Shown one piece after another: positions 35,187 to 47,409 of a DNA stretch of 64,000 nt. A program made the position numbers and the translations under genes. Under the pieces are notes generated by a model. It was given only the letters and a program-made list of their open reading frames with translations. It did not search any database and had not been told where the DNA came from. Location of the stretch: positions 1,433,448-1,497,447 of the forward strand of contig NW_006920412.1 in NCBI RefSeq assembly GCF_000344685.1, written 5' to 3'. This stretch comes from Gloeophyllum trabeum ATCC 11539 (taxonomy: Eukaryota; Basidiomycota; Agaricomycetes; Gloeophyllales; Gloeophyllaceae). Within the stretch, counting starts at the first letter, position 1, and each line of letters opens with the position of its first letter.

Positions 35187-37997
35187 TCAATCCCTCGACG
35201 CTACTGCCCGAGGGCTAGTAGGACTCGTGCTCCCAACCCATCGCCATACGCGCATCTCATCTCCACCTGGGAGCTCTTCTAGGTTTGCTCTGACATTCGC
35301 ATTGCTTTCTACCACATGTTCCACCTTATTCCACAGCCGGGTTCGTGTGGAGATCGAATGTTCGTCCTGCAAGATGAGGTCACGTAGCTGCAAGGAAGAT
35401 AGGTAAGGGTGTGGGGTGGTGATGGGATCCGTATGGTGGGCGAGCTCTTGATTCCGCAATGCGTCTAGAACAATAGGGACAAGCTCCGACACACGCTTGT
35501 CTTCCGCCTGGCGACTTGCCCGGCGCCTGCGATAGTACAAGGTGCTGAGGACGGTTGCGAGCACAGCTGTAGGGAAGAAGACTGTCAATTACGAGCAATG
35601 TAGACCATGTAGTGGGACTGACCGAACACTCTAGCTTGCCATTCGTGCCAAGTTTCCCTCGTCTTTACCCTGATCAAACAGCTCAGGTCTAAATTGGGCT
35701 CGCTATGTGCCAAATATTTTCGGCCCCTGTAACGTCATCAAACGCACTCAGCACGTGTCTGCGGGACGGAAAGTTACTTCGAACTTACTGCGAGTCTTCA
35801 CTGGTGATAACTCCGCCCCATTCAATTAACTGACCCACTGCTTCATTAAACAGACTGTCGAAATTTTCAATGGATTTACCCTGAGGAATTCCAGGATTAG
35901 CGGCGCATTTAGCACGTCGTCGCGCGGACATCACCCCTGGTCGCCTTCTCATAATCGCTTTCAGTTCCTCCATCTCCAACCCCCACGTCCTGGCTTGACC
36001 ACCTTCTTTATCCGGAACATCGTGAACGTCTCCCATGCACAACCTCTTTCCACGTTCCTGGCCGAGATACGCAACCATCACTTTACCCAGCACTCCAATA
36101 TTTCGCTTCCTCTTCGGATCTTCCAAACATCTCGGGGGGAACGCAACCGGTCCCATACCAGGTAGCCCGTTGGCGAGCTCTATAACTTGCCAAATTCCCT
36201 GTACAACAGATGACGACGAAGCGGAAGGGGCAGGGAGGAACGCCAGGAGAGGGTGGGGACGGAATAAGTAAGTGTCCTCACAGACGATCTCACGACCTCT
36301 GCACTTTGCGTGCGCAGGACACGGAGTACAAATGGTCGGATGAGGGAGGGGAACAAGGTCAGGAGGCGGGCAAGGAACTAATTCGCTATCCCTCTTCTCC
36401 AATTTATAGCCTTCCTCAGGTGATGATTTGATTGCAGGAAGTTGTACGAATGTTGTGTTGTCCCTGTGACACGCGTCTATAGCAGCCCAGCGGGTCTTCA
36501 TTGTTTCGAGAATCTCGTTGGTGTCCCTGCCGGGGTCGCAGAAACCGATCTGAGCAGACTCGGTCTTATACTTGTACACTGCGGGTGAAACAGCCAAGAA
36601 ACATAGAGCCACGAGAATGCGAAGCAACAGCGACGAAGACTCCTTCGCAGGGGGCGGGCGGTGACGGATGACATCTCCGTCGCCAGATATACGGCGGGCT
36701 ATGGCAACTGTTTCATCCCCCTCGTCTTCGTCTTCTTCCGCGTTGTCGGCCTCATCATCGAGCTCGTCTTCTAGCACTTGATGCTGCACTTGCATCATGC
36801 TCTGCTCGGGATCTTCAAAAGGCCCCACGTCCTGTTCTTGCAACCTTCGTGGGGTCTCAGGGATTTGCACCTTGACTTCCCTGGCCGGCAGTCCGGACTT
36901 CCTCGGACGATTAAATATACTTGAGGGGAGATCAGGCTCGAATGTCGATCGGGGAGGAGAAGGGGGAGTGGGCTGTTGTTCCTCGGGGGGCGGATCGGGA
37001 AGTACCACAATTTGCTTCGGAGGTGACGGAGAGAGATGCGGAGGTGCAGATGAAGCTTTACGAGACGACCTTCGCGCTGTCGTGGTACGAGCCGTAGTAG
37101 TGCGTCGGGCTCTAGCCTTCGACGGCGAGGGTTTAGCCGGAGACGAAGACTCAGCTCCGGATTGGAAAACGTTATTATCCTCCCAGCCACTGTCTTCAGC
37201 ATGCTACAGTTATGACGTCTTCCGCATGAGTAGTCGCATGAGGTAAGAGATATGCGCACGTACAGTCTCCGATTCAGGACGCGACTTCTTCGCATTTTGG
37301 CCAGACTACAGTCCATTATGAAGGGGGTTTCAAAGAGATGAGGATTTAGGATCACGCACGGCCTTCTTGCTGCGGCTGATCTTGCGCGGAGGAAGCTCTT
37401 CGGGCTCACTTTCTTCTGCTACAGCGGGTTCGAGCACAATAGCCTTGCGAGTTGTTGACGGGCCACCTAGAGAAGGTTGCGCGGAGGAGCGGCGCCGCTT
37501 AGGCTACACCTTGCAGGTTAAGACCAGATCAGTCTAGCTGTTATCACGATACTCACGGGATCCGGTCTCGGAGGGGAGGATTCCTTCTCATCCTGCGAAG
37601 GTGGGCGAGACAAACGCCTGGATGATCTTCGTACGGGCGGCTAGAGCATTGAGGCGGCCCAATGTAAGACGATGTAAATGAGAGGCATGGCTGAAAGTCT
37701 GGTACTTGCCTTTTTATCTCCTCCGATCAACTTTCCCGTTACGCCATCCTTTATACCATCATCGCTAGCAGCACTGTTCTCCCTCTTCAGTTTCTCCTTC
37801 TTCAGCTGAGTAGTTTGGGGTTTGATTTCTTCATTAAAGAGTTGTACGAGTTTGGGCTTCGTATAAGGCGTAGGATACCTGATATTGTGGTAACCAAATA
37901 TGCCAAGCAATTGTGGAACAGTGAGAGTGGTCGGGTCGAAGTCGGGTTCAAGGTAGCGGCCTTGCTCGACGATTTGTGCCGTTGTTAGACGCGACAT
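35187..37997 (-). CDS. Inner nuclear membrane protein, Src1/Heh1/MAN1 family
   Basis: LEM-like protein that tethers chromatin (notably rDNA and telomeres) to the nuclear envelope and recruits ESCRT factors to nuclear pores. The N-terminal HeH/LEM-type fold is TVPQLLGIFGYHNIRYP followed by YTKPKLVQLFNEEI. A long basic, Ser/Pro-rich nucleoplasmic segment follows with NLS-like KRRR and ARRTTTARTTTARRSSRK patches, then an acidic stretch. Membrane helix 1 is about LLLRILVALCFLAVSPAV. The lumenal MSC domain contains CPPPDLVPLPHPTICTPCPA, AKCRGREIVCEDTYLFRPH and GKVMVAYLGQERGKRLC. Helix 2 (PTAVLATVLSTLYYRRRR) leads to the C-terminal nucleoplasmic part ending MRVWRWVG and VASRD. About 830 residues in seven or so exons. 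Confidence 0.92.
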
Positions 37998-38859
37998 AGT
38001 GGCCTAAACGGCGACGGACGGGACACGTTGATACACAACGCGGTCGTGGTCAACAAGCAAGGCGCGTCATGGACCCCGAAGACCGCAGTCAACAGATATC
38101 ACGTGTCCCCAGGCACCCGACGCGTCTCGTGAGCCTGATGGCTCTCTCGCGTCGGATTGGCTGACGTGGCAAGCGCCGGTTTGGGAAATCTCAGGGCAAG
38201 TGGGTGACTGTGGGTCCAACGTCAACCCTACAATTGTCTGTCAGAGGGTCCGCGACAACGGGGACCTAATACGATTTAACCAGAGGATTCATGCGGCTGT
38301 TTACACCCCGAACCAGACCGTCTATTGTCGTCAGTGATCAGGGAGAATATCGGGGAGCATAATTGTCAGCTACTCCAAGCTTCCGTGTTATTGTCCTCTG
38401 TCTTACACAAGACTATCTCATCGGGAACGCCCGATCCCCTAGGGTTGGTACTTCACTAGACACTCGTCATCAGAAATAAGTAGAGTTATTCGGCATCCAT
38501 TGCGGTGAAGTGTGTAATTGAAGCCCAAGTGTCGTGCCCGACTCAGCCAACTTCAAGCTTCAAGGGCCACCATATGCATCAACCGCGTCCCATAAGAGGG
38601 CTGGTCTGTATATTATGTGACGTATCGAAGCAGAGCATGGTACGTACCAATCACGCCCGGGTTCGCCGAAGAGGCTCCTATCGCCTGCTTTGCGCAGTAC
38701 GTCTGTGTATATGAACTATTTCGCGGACCTAAGAACGCAAATCCATACGAAGTTACGCCGTGAGTCGAGAACGACCTTGAGCCTTGAAATGCATGTGTAC
38801 GGGTAACAATTCAAAGATCATGCAAATACAGCAAACTAGTACATATGGCTGAAAGCTAT
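37998..38859. other. Intergenic, no gene seen
   Basis: 862 bases upstream of the Src1-like gene and downstream of the oxidoreductase gene. A 69-codon frame at 38505-38714 has no family likeness. Confidence 0.5.
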
Positions 38860-40672
38860 TTACTCCAACGCGGCCGGGAAGGAGGGGCGAATCGGTCCCG
38901 AAGTCCCGAACCACTGCCCCTTGACCTGGAAGGATGTCAGTGAGATTACTAGTAGCAGCTGTCTTTAGCACTCACCATGTAATTGAAGTACACCCAGGGG
39001 AAGAGATCCTGTTGAGACGCCATTAGCCTTCTGTGACTCAGAGCCTGGCGCCAGGAAACTAATTACCTTTTTGAGGTGGTAATACAACCTATCACAGATC
39101 GAGAGTCAGAGAAGCGGTCTCAAACAAAAGGATACAGACTAACCGTCTGGGCTTGGACTGGTCGCCCAGGTACTCCGCGAACGTCTCTTCGGGAACCAGA
39201 TCATATTTGAACTCCGCCAACATCAATTGACCATACCCGGTCAAGAGCTGAGAATACGCTCATCAGGTACGGCTCAGTGCACGAGGCTACGAAACGTCAC
39301 TCACTGGGCAGCTCGTGTAACCGTTGTACCTCGCACTTCCAAGTTTGCCGGTGTCCATGACGGAGAACAGATTCTCCGTGAGGACCGGGGCCTGTTTGGT
39401 GATTGCGGCCGCGGTCTTGGAGGTGGGGAGCGATGAGCAATCGCCGAGAGCCCATATATTGCCGTACTCGGGCTTGACATGTCTCAGCGTCTCCTTATCC
39501 ACTTGAACCCATCCGGCTGCATCGGCAATCGGCTGTCCCTTCATGAAATCAAGCGGCCCTTGTGGCGGTACGACGTGCAAGATGTCGTAGTCTACGGTAG
39601 CAGTAGAGCCGTCGGCTTTGTTGAATGTCGCCTTGTGGTTCGGAACGTCGATGGAGGCTAGATTGTGCTGGAAGAGAGCAGGGACCCCCCGCTGCAAACG
39701 GAGCTCATTTAGAGCATCAGAATACTTCTTGACGCTGAACATGCTCGGCATGCCGGTGTAGAACTCGACTTGGACGTTACCGCCGCGCCCGGTCCTCTGG
39801 TATCGGTCCCAAGCCATCCACATGATTTTTTGAGGCGCTAACCAACATAGCATTAGCTACGATCAGACAATCACGGAGCCATAGACCATACCTCCAGCGC
39901 ACTTGATGATCCCCGCGGGTTGTGTGAATATCGCCTTACCGGACCGGAGTGTGTCGATGTCCCTCCACACCTTGTCGCAAGTGTCGTAAGAATAGATAGT
40001 CGAGACGCCGGAGTTCGGGTCAGCAAGCCCCTGGGATAATCCAGGTATAGCATTGTAGTTGATCTTAAGCCCCGTGGCTACAACGAGAGTGTCGTACGAC
40101 AAGGTGCGACCCAAGGTAGTCGTCACTGAATTGGACTGGGGGGTAAAGGTCTGCACATTCTCAGGAATAAGGGCCAAATGCGGAGGGATGAGAGACTTGA
40201 GCGGTCGCCGAAGTTCCGTCTTCTGCTTCAGACCAGAACCAACTAGGGTCCTAGTACAGTATGCACGCGATCAGTGCCCTCGGCTCGCAACTAACTATTC
40301 GTATAAGACACACTAACCATCCAGGCTAAGTAAAGGATTGGTCAGTAAAGGAAAACAACATGCCACCGTAATGTTACGCACTTGATAGTGATGGAAGTCG
40401 GCTGAATCCAGAATTGCGATGTCCTGCGGATTCAAGGCCTTCCCCGCCGACTGGAAGCGATTAAAGATTTGGTTCGCAACATTCAAACCAGCGGAACCTG
40501 GCATATGCCTAGTCTGAGTATCGCCCGGAGTCCGGAGATGCCGGAACATACCTCCGCCCACTACGATAATCTTATACTTGTCCTTATCCGAGGCAGTATG
40601 CGCCCATCGTACTTTGCGAGTACCTGCAGGGACCTGGGAAAGGCCGTTCAGCGTCCTCTTGATCGACAGCAT
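38860..40672 (-). CDS. Sulfide:quinone oxidoreductase, mitochondrial
   Basis: Flavoprotein of the mitochondrial inner membrane that oxidises H2S and passes electrons to ubiquinone (Hmt2/SQOR type). The N-terminus MLSIKRTLNGLSQVP..RWAH is a typical presequence. FAD-binding KYKIIVVGGG, then SAGLNVANQIFNRFQ, PQDIAILDSADFHHYQPGW (split by introns) and LVGSGLKQKTELRRPLKS follow. Both redox cysteines are present: IIKCAGAPQKIMWMAWDRY and YNGYTSCP. Other landmarks are DTLVVATGLKINY, GNIWALGDCSSLPTSKTAAA and the C-terminal YYHLKKDLFPWVYFNYMVKG with SGPIRPSFPAALE before TAA. About 460 residues in eight or so short exons. Length and motif order are normal for the family. Confidence 0.95.
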
Positions 40673-41634
40673 AGCTCAGATAACTCAGATCCAGCAAATG
40701 AGAGAATGAGAGAATAGGGTGTCCTGATGGTCGTCGGCCTAGGCAGCGAAGGGTATATATGCTCACCAGCTATTCCGAATTTCTTGCTTCGCTGACTTCA
40801 GCCACATCCAGGAGACCCTAACCAAGCACGTCATAATTGAGAAAACTGCCGATCACGTGGCAATTCCCAGGTATGTTTTGATTTACTTTCAGCCTCTGGA
40901 GGACTTGAGGTCTACTTTGGTCTCAGATGGCTATGCAAAGCATTTAAGCAATGGGTACTGGTTTCGACCATTCCAATGTCATTGCTAGCACGGAAAGGCG
41001 AGGGACCTCCTCCGAAGAACGCGACTGCTGAATGCACGGCACGAGGAAGAGCACTCAGGGACGGTTAAGACGTTCTGTTGACGTTCATAACATATACCGT
41101 GAATAAAGGTAGAAAGATAGGTAGCTCGAAGCATGGTCGAGAACGCTGACAGAAGGGATCACATGCGCGGCACCACCGCGTACAGATGAATATTGCAACA
41201 CCGGCGGAAATGAGGGTCTGGGCCTCATACAGCTCACACTCAGCGTCTGTCCATGTAGCTGATATGATTAGCTAGCTAGCAAATGGTCTACATTCTCATT
41301 TTCTGGGGCACACTGGACACAGCATCAGCGGCTCGGGGGTATCATCCTGCAGACTGAGAGATGATGCAGCATGTTGGACGAATTCGGCGCGTCATCGGTT
41401 ACCGGGTCAACCAGTCTCACTGCGTCCCTTGCCTCCTCTTTGCAACCACGACCATCGACGACACTGGCTGGCCACGTCTGAATTTTCTCTACTTTCTTTC
41501 TTCTAACCAGCTGGTCTGGACGCCATTGATTTATCTTGGGTTCTTGGTTTGCTCGGACTGTACACATCGTTTCTTCGGATTTCCCCAACTCAACCCAAAA
41601 ACATCAATCCCCCGCTCGGTAACCACCACACCGC
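40673..41634. other. Divergent intergenic region, no gene seen
   Basis: About 960 bases between two outward-facing genes. No coding family is recognisable. It contains the promoters of the oxidoreductase (left) and the Mso1-like gene (right). Confidence 0.5.
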
Positions 41635-42951
41635 ATGCTCCCCTCGAGACCCAATGCATCCCGGACTGGCGCAGGCTTGCCCTCCGCGCCGCGCTCGCGC
41701 TCAGTAGGGCGGGCCGGCGACGATTACGATCGAGACCGGCATGCTCGCGAAGGCCGGTCGGGAAGCAGGCCCCCTCCCCTCCCTAGCACGCGCGCGATCC
41801 GGCCCCAGCGCTCCGCCGCGAACCTGCCCTCGCCGACGTCCTACAGCGATGAGGGGCGCGGGCGAGACACTGCATCCCGCCATGCGCCGCCCTCGTATCG
41901 TATGCCTAGCAACCCCCGCGCGAGGAGTGTAGCTCCGCGTGAAAGGGAAAGGGAAAGGGAAAGGGAGAGAGAGTATGATGATCGCGCTTCGTACAAGTCG
42001 CGGACGTCGGCGTCGGAATCGATATCGTCCATGTCGTCTGTTTCTTCGTCGGGGTCGTCTTTCTTGGATAGGATGCGGGGCCGCTCGGGCTATGCGTCCT
42101 CGCGCACCAGCTTAGAGGAGGATGCGGATCCGTATCCGCCCAAACAGGCTACTAGTAAGCTGAGCTCCCGGCCGATGACCAGAAGAGATGTGGGAGATGG
42201 TGATCATGAGGATGGTGCGTGCATCTGCCTCTGTGCGTTTACTCCGACCTTCATGTTGGTGACTACCAGAACCTCGGGCTGGCTATGAGTCTCAAGAGTC
42301 GGGATTCGGTTCTACGCTTTGGTCTCGCGTAGCAGATGCCGCGGGTTCTCTGACGATTAACGTGAGCAAAGCTTGGGCAGCGAACATAACTACGTTCGCC
42401 GGTGAAGGTATATTAATGCACAATAATCCCCACTACTCGGCGTCTAACACGGCTCTACAGAAACTCCTCCGGGACAAGAGTCACGTCTCACGCGAGCAAT
42501 GAAGGCATATCACTTGGAGAAAGCACGCGACCCTGCTGATCTGCCGGAATGGCTCTTCAGCGAGAGCGAACGACGCCCTGCACGCGCCCGTCGTGAACGT
42601 CCGCTGGAAAGAGATCAATACGAAGAGGTCGCGGCAGCTGCTCCGTCGCGAAGCAGAGGACTGAAGGATATCTATGCCGCCGCCGCCGTCTCTGTGCCTG
42701 CTCCAGCCCGCAATGACAGATCGGACTCTTCCATGCGAGGACGTTACGGAGGCCCATCTCAGCCGGCGCCGTCAAAGGCGACTGATCGATTGAAGGCAAT
42801 GCGTGATGCCAAACGGGGTGCCACCGCGAGAGCGGAAGATGAAGTACCTATGGGAAGAGAGTACAGAAATGACCCTCGGGCTGAAGGGGAGAGACGCCCT
42901 GCCAGGGTTGGTTTGCCCTCGGGACCGGGGGTGAGGCCAAGGAGGATTTAG
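41635..42951 (+). CDS. Mso1-like (Sec1-binding) basic disordered protein
   Basis: About 400 residues in three exons, with introns at about 42215-42269 and 42407-42460. The first exon encodes a very Arg/Ser/Pro-rich segment, including an (RE)n run from a GGGAAA hexanucleotide repeat at 41941-41972 and a serine block ESISSMSSVSSSGSSFLDRM. The conserved part lies in the middle exon: SGFGSTLWSRVADAAGSLTI then NVSKAWAANITTFAGEETPP, continuing ESRLTRAMKAYHLEKARDP and ADLPEWLFSESERR. This resembles the fungal Mso1 Sec1-binding motif family, which links Sec1 and Sec4 at exocytic membranes. I rely on memory of that family, so the assignment is tentative. The rest is Arg/Pro-rich and ends GVRPRRI. Confidence 0.55.
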
Positions 42952-43680
42952 GTATTTTGTACCTTTTCTTGTGGACAGTAGATACACACTTGTACTTTGT
43001 ACCCACGACACTGATGGTACCACCGGACAACGATGATTGATGGTCGGTCAAATCCCCGTACGGGTCCGAACTACAGACTGCGGTGCTGTAAAGGTCGGCA
43101 TTCTCGGTCACTGGATGTAATCATGGTGTGTAGCTTGGACGCTCCCGGGGCCGTCCCCCAATTCTGAAGATGAATGTCTTGCATGTTGTTCGTGCCGTCA
43201 TCTGCTGTTAGTTGATGGAATCAAGAGCTGCCAGTGGACAGTGATGGCGGACGGTGAGAGATTTGTAAATGAGGACCGGTATTTTGCTTGAAAAGGAAGT
43301 ACCCTTCAGAACACGAAGAATCGCTTAGCAGGGGAAAGGATTGGTTGCGAATGACAACTGTGAATGTGCGCTCAATCAACGCCGACCGAGCTGTCCGAGT
43401 CGAGCAACTGGGCCCGAGGACGTTGCGAGGAGCGATGGGGGCTGCTGGTCAACGTCGCCCCCCCAAAGCTGTGGTGTCCATCATCGCATGGGGGTATCAG
43501 CGACAGGCAGGATCCAGCTGTCGACGCAGGCATGTATTGCAGGTGTCGCGGGCGAACCCATGGCAGGCGGTCAGCAGAAGATGATAATCACAGATGGACT
43601 AAACATAGCCCGTTTCCTGATCGAGCAGGCCGTCGCTATGGGACCTGGCCAATCAGATTTCAGTCTCCGCATACGCCCCT
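42952..43680. other. Intergenic, no gene seen
   Basis: 3' flank of the Mso1-like gene followed by distal upstream sequence of the cupredoxin gene. Overlapping open frames between 43288 and 43886 have no family likeness. Confidence 0.4.
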
Positions 43681-43785
43681 CTTATATTTGGACGCGCCCC
43701 CCTGGCTTTCTTCACCCTTCCTCCCCGTCTCTCTTTCGCTTTCGTCTTCGTCTTTCGTCTTCGCTTTCGTTCTCTTATCTTAGTC
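43681..43785 (+). promoter_or_regulatory. Core promoter of the cupredoxin gene
   Basis: A TATA-like CTTATATTTG at 43681-43690 is followed by a long pyrimidine-rich tract (43702-43781, CTTTC/CTTCG repeats). TATA plus CT-block is the usual layout of strongly expressed fungal promoters, with transcription starting at or just after the CT-block. The coding ATG lies about 220 bases downstream. Confidence 0.6.
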
Positions 43786-44004
43786 GAGTAGATTCTCGAC
43801 TATTTTTTCTACTCGGGGTGGGTGTCCTGACATTCAGCCTCTGCAATGCATCGTACTCATTCTCCCTCGCAGATCACCCTCTTTGATAGAGACGCACCTT
43901 TGCAACCCCTCTGGGAGGAAGTTCAGCGCCCCGTCCGACAGTCACCTCAACGGTTCAACGACTTTCATTTTTGTTTATCCAAGCTTCGACTTTCTACCGC
44001 AACG

Positions 44005-45542
44005 ATGGTTTTCTTCCAATCTTTGATCGGTCTTGCCGTCGCAAGCCTCGCTGTCGCCGCACCCATGCCTGACAGCGCAATCGGTGGGGAAGTTGCTGTG
44101 TCTGCACCGAACGGTATTCCCCTGTCGGATACCGCTGAGTTAGCTTCGTAAGCGCGCCTTCGATATTCATTCAGCGGCGAAGAGTTATTTATCTATTCAC
44201 TGTGCCAGGCAAACTGCAGCCTATAAGCAGGCATATGCTTCCCAGAGCGCGACCTCCAGTGCTATGGAATCCATGATGACCGAGTCGTCCTCGAATAGCT
44301 ACGGCTCTGGCAGCAGCGGATACGGTAGCAGCGGCTATGGTAGCAGTGGCTACGGCGGCAGCGGCTACGGCAGCAGCGACAGCAGCTACGGCAGCAACAG
44401 CGGCTATGGCAGCAGCGACAGCGGCTATGGCAGCAACAACTACCAGAGCAGCTCTGCGATGGCCACTTCCTCCTCCATGTACGAGTCGAAGATGATGGCT
44501 ACGTCGACGATGATGGAAACATCTGCCATGGCGACTTCCACCGCCATGGCCTACTCCACTGCGTCATACGGTTCCGGGAGCAGCAGCTGGGGTGGATCAG
44601 GCTACCAGGACTGCGTTAACCGTGAGTGACGCCGAGCTCAGTCGCAGAACGCTGCTCACCTGTTATACGACGTCAGAGTGCATTGCCCAATTCGGTACGC
44701 CCGCGAGCTACATGCCCACGGCGACTGGTAGCAGCGAGGGCAGCTATGGCTCCGGTGCTACCCACACCGTCGTTGTCGCCCCCACGCAAGGTGTCCTTCG
44801 CTACGTTCCCTTCATGGTGAACGCCTCCGTCGGTGACACCATCAAATTCATGTGGGGCGCCAACAACCACACCGTCACCAAGGGCACTTCCCTCGGTGTT
44901 TGCAACAAGAGCGAGAACGCCCTCTTCACGTCCGGCGAGCACAACAAGGACTTCGTCTTTACCCAGGTTGTCAATGACACGAACCCTACCTTCTTCTACT
45001 GCGCGACGCCCGGACATTGCGAGAAGGGCATGTTCGGTATCATCAACCCCCCTATGGCTAGCGCCGGTAGCAACATGAGCGTCAGCTCCATGATGTCCTC
45101 GATGGTATCCAACAACTCGCAGATGGCTGCCATGTGGTCGTACACCAAGAACATGACCGCCGGCTCTCCCGCTGCCGCTGCATGGGGCTCCAACGCCGAC
45201 ATGAGCAACATGCCGTCGTGGGCGCAGCAGGCTATGGTCGAGAACGTGATGTATACGCGTCTCGTCCTCGCTGCCAACCCCGAGACGATCGACTCGAACG
45301 GCCAGGTCAACCTTGGCGCTGGTGGCGACGCTCCTCTGATGCTGCCCCAGGACATCACCGCCGTCATGAACAACGCCGGCTCGTCCGCAGCTGCCTCTTC
45401 ACCCTCAGCCACCGGCGCTGGCTCCTCGACGGCCGCGTCCTCATCGCCGTCGCCGTCCCACACGAGCGGTGCTCGCTCGCTCGCATCCTCGAGCGCAGCT
45501 GTCGCCCTCTCGGCCGGTCTCGCCGCCTTCTTCCTGCTGTAA
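44005..45542 (+). CDS. Secreted, GPI-type serine-rich cupredoxin
   Basis: Extracellular blue-copper-like protein of 473 residues in three exons (44005-44147, 44209-44621, 44677-45542). A signal peptide, MVFFQSLIGLAVASLAVAAP, is followed by a Gly/Ser/Tyr repeat region (SGYGSS-type units, 44290-44440) and a Met/Ser/Thr-rich stretch. The cupredoxin domain starts near HTVVVAPTQGVLRYVPFM. Type-1 copper ligands are all present: His in NNHTV, Cys, His and Met in FFYCATPGHCEKGMFG. A second helical part ends in an Ala/Ser-rich region and a hydrophobic tail (AAVALSAGLAAFFLL), the expected GPI-attachment signal. Such proteins are common on the cell wall of wood-decay fungi; the physiological role is unknown. 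I chose ATG 44005 because it starts the signal peptide and has A at -3 and G at +4. Confidence 0.88.
44290..44440 (+). repeat. Coding tandem repeat, Gly-Ser-Tyr units
   Basis: Degenerate 12-15 nt units (GGCAGCAGCGGCTATGG and variants) encode about ten copies of GYGSS-like units between the signal peptide and the cupredoxin domain. Likely length-variable between strains. Confidence 0.7.
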
Positions 45543-46114
45543 ATAACGGGTGTGTAGCTTTCGTGGACAATCTTGGACTCTGGACGTGGCACTGGACATT
45601 TTTCTCTCGACCGCACTCTCGGACTCTGATCAGAATACCAACGCGTAGGATATCAGCTTGCATATAACTTTTCGTTGTTGTATCTCGTTAGCCTTTCGTG
45701 CTGCTCTCTCTCGGACACTGTTCTTATCGCGCTAATTCGCTTTCCTCTCTTCGTGATCCCGCCGTTTTACCCCTTTTTAGTACTTTACTTTCCTCTCGCA
45801 TGCGAGAAGGCCACAGCCTCCCACACTGCTGAATAGTAGTCTGAAAGCAATAAAGCTCTCTTGACTCCACCAATTTCGTGTATGTACCTGGTTCCTCGAC
45901 GTCAAGTATATATCGACACGAGGGATATGTTCTCTGTCAAGGGAGCTGCAACACGCCAGATGATCATGAATCATGTCAATCATGGGTGCCGGTCCTGATT
46001 CAGTCAGTCCATCTGACGTTAATTGCATGGCTCCTGTCACCATCAGGTAAAGATACATAGCAATCTTCTACTTGGTACAAACTGTCGAACTGTCACTCCC
46101 GCGATGCACTGCTC
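45543..46114. terminator. Convergent 3' flank (cupredoxin / O-methyltransferase)
   Basis: 572 bases between facing stops, with T-rich stretches around 45668-45790. No gene is seen. Confidence 0.4.
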
Positions 46115-47005
46115 CTATGGGAGAACCCGGCAGAACATGAAACCATCATAGCCCTTCTCCCCAACCGTCCCGAGTGTGGTCGCATCTACCTCTTTGTCAT
46201 CCTTCACGATCTTCAGGAGTGCGCGTACACCGTCAATGTCGGGAGCGCCCTGAACGGACATGTTACTTGTTCGAGCATTCCGCACGACGTTGTCCACGAT
46301 CTGCGATTGGAGTCAGCCTCAGATGTGCTACGCCATCTTGGACGGCGGTGACATACAATAATGCCGCCCTTCTTCACCAGACGCTTGGCTTCTCGGTAGT
46401 AGGTGGGGTTGTTCTTCTTGTCAGCGTCGACGAAGATGAGGTCGAAGGAGTGGTCGGGGCCAATCGTCGGGAGCACGTCAGCGGCCGCGCCTGTGAGGAC
46501 GTCCACCTTGTGCGAGAGACCGGCATGTTCGATGTTTTGTCGCGCAACCTGGGGCACGATAATGAACCACGGCAATAACGAGAGGGCGGGGCATGTCACT
46601 CACCTCGGCATATTTCGGGCTGATCTCCATAGTGATGACTTTACCGTCCTCGGGGACGCCGCGGCCCAGCCAAATGGTAGAGTATCTGTGGAACAGTTGC
46701 CGTTAAGGTTCCAATTCGCTCCAAGGCCAGAGAAAGGCTATAATCACTGACCCTCCGAGAGTCCCGACTTCGACAACTCTCTTGACGCCCACCACCTGAC
46801 ACAGCAGGCTCATGAACTTCCCTTGCGCAGGTTCTACATTAATGTCGGGGAGCTGATTATCCTCGCAATTCTTCATAGCCCAGTCAAGGGCTTCATCGTC
46901 CCGGATGAGGTGCGCCCGCTGGAAGTTGGCCTCCCGAGTCCAGTCATCGAGCGTCGTTGGGGTGAGGAGTTCGCGGGGGAAGAACGAGTTTTGACCGTAG
47001 ACCAT
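46115..47005 (-). CDS. SAM-dependent O-methyltransferase, class I (caffeoyl-CoA/catechol type)
   Basis: Small cation-dependent O-methyltransferase, about 240 residues in four exons. MVYGQNSFFPRELLTP, then NVEPAQGKFMSLLCQVVG, SAM motif I VKRVVEVGTLGG joined across an intron to YSTIWLGRGVP, GKVITMEISPKYAE, VARQNIEHAGL and the metal-binding region SFDLIFVDADKKN with PTYYREAKRLVKKGGII and VDNVV. These Asp residues ligate the divalent cation in the family. It ends KGYDGFMFCRVLP before stop. ATG 47005 was chosen; an upstream in-frame ATG at 47068 would add 21 residues that do not fit. The substrate cannot be inferred. Basidiomycete relatives act on catechol-like phenolics. Confidence 0.92.
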
Positions 47006-47409
47006 GGCTGAGCTGTGGATTGCAACCCTAAGGCTCTTATGAGTACAATATATAAGTAGGCTCGTCACGTTACTTGATAAGATGAGAGACTGCGTACCTC
47101 TTTAAACCCGATCAATCCCCGCCGAAGCCATTTGTTGAGGCTTTACGTGTGGATGTGAGGGAGTGCGGTTATTCGAGTACTGTACAAGTTAGGGCATGGG
47201 AAGTACGCTCCCGAGTGAATTGAGGGCTGAGAGCGACGGAGGAATAGGCCATAGTGCCTTCCCTGAGTGCGTAAAACCGTCCATGACCGTCTAGTACAAA
47301 GGACCACACCGGCCGAAAGCCTGACTATCGCACATAAGCAGCTAGCTGTACCTTCGAATAAAGTATCTCCGCTAGCATCACAAGCAGGGAGCGTAATGCG
47401 AGTTTACGC
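47006..47409. other. Intergenic, no gene seen
   Basis: 404 bases holding the promoter of the O-methyltransferase and the 3' end of RMP1, both transcribed leftward. No coding segment is seen. Confidence 0.5.

Noticed and set aside
41941..41975. GGGAAA hexanucleotide tract considered as a regulatory or transposon repeat
   Set aside because: It is inside an open exon and simply encodes an Arg-Glu run.
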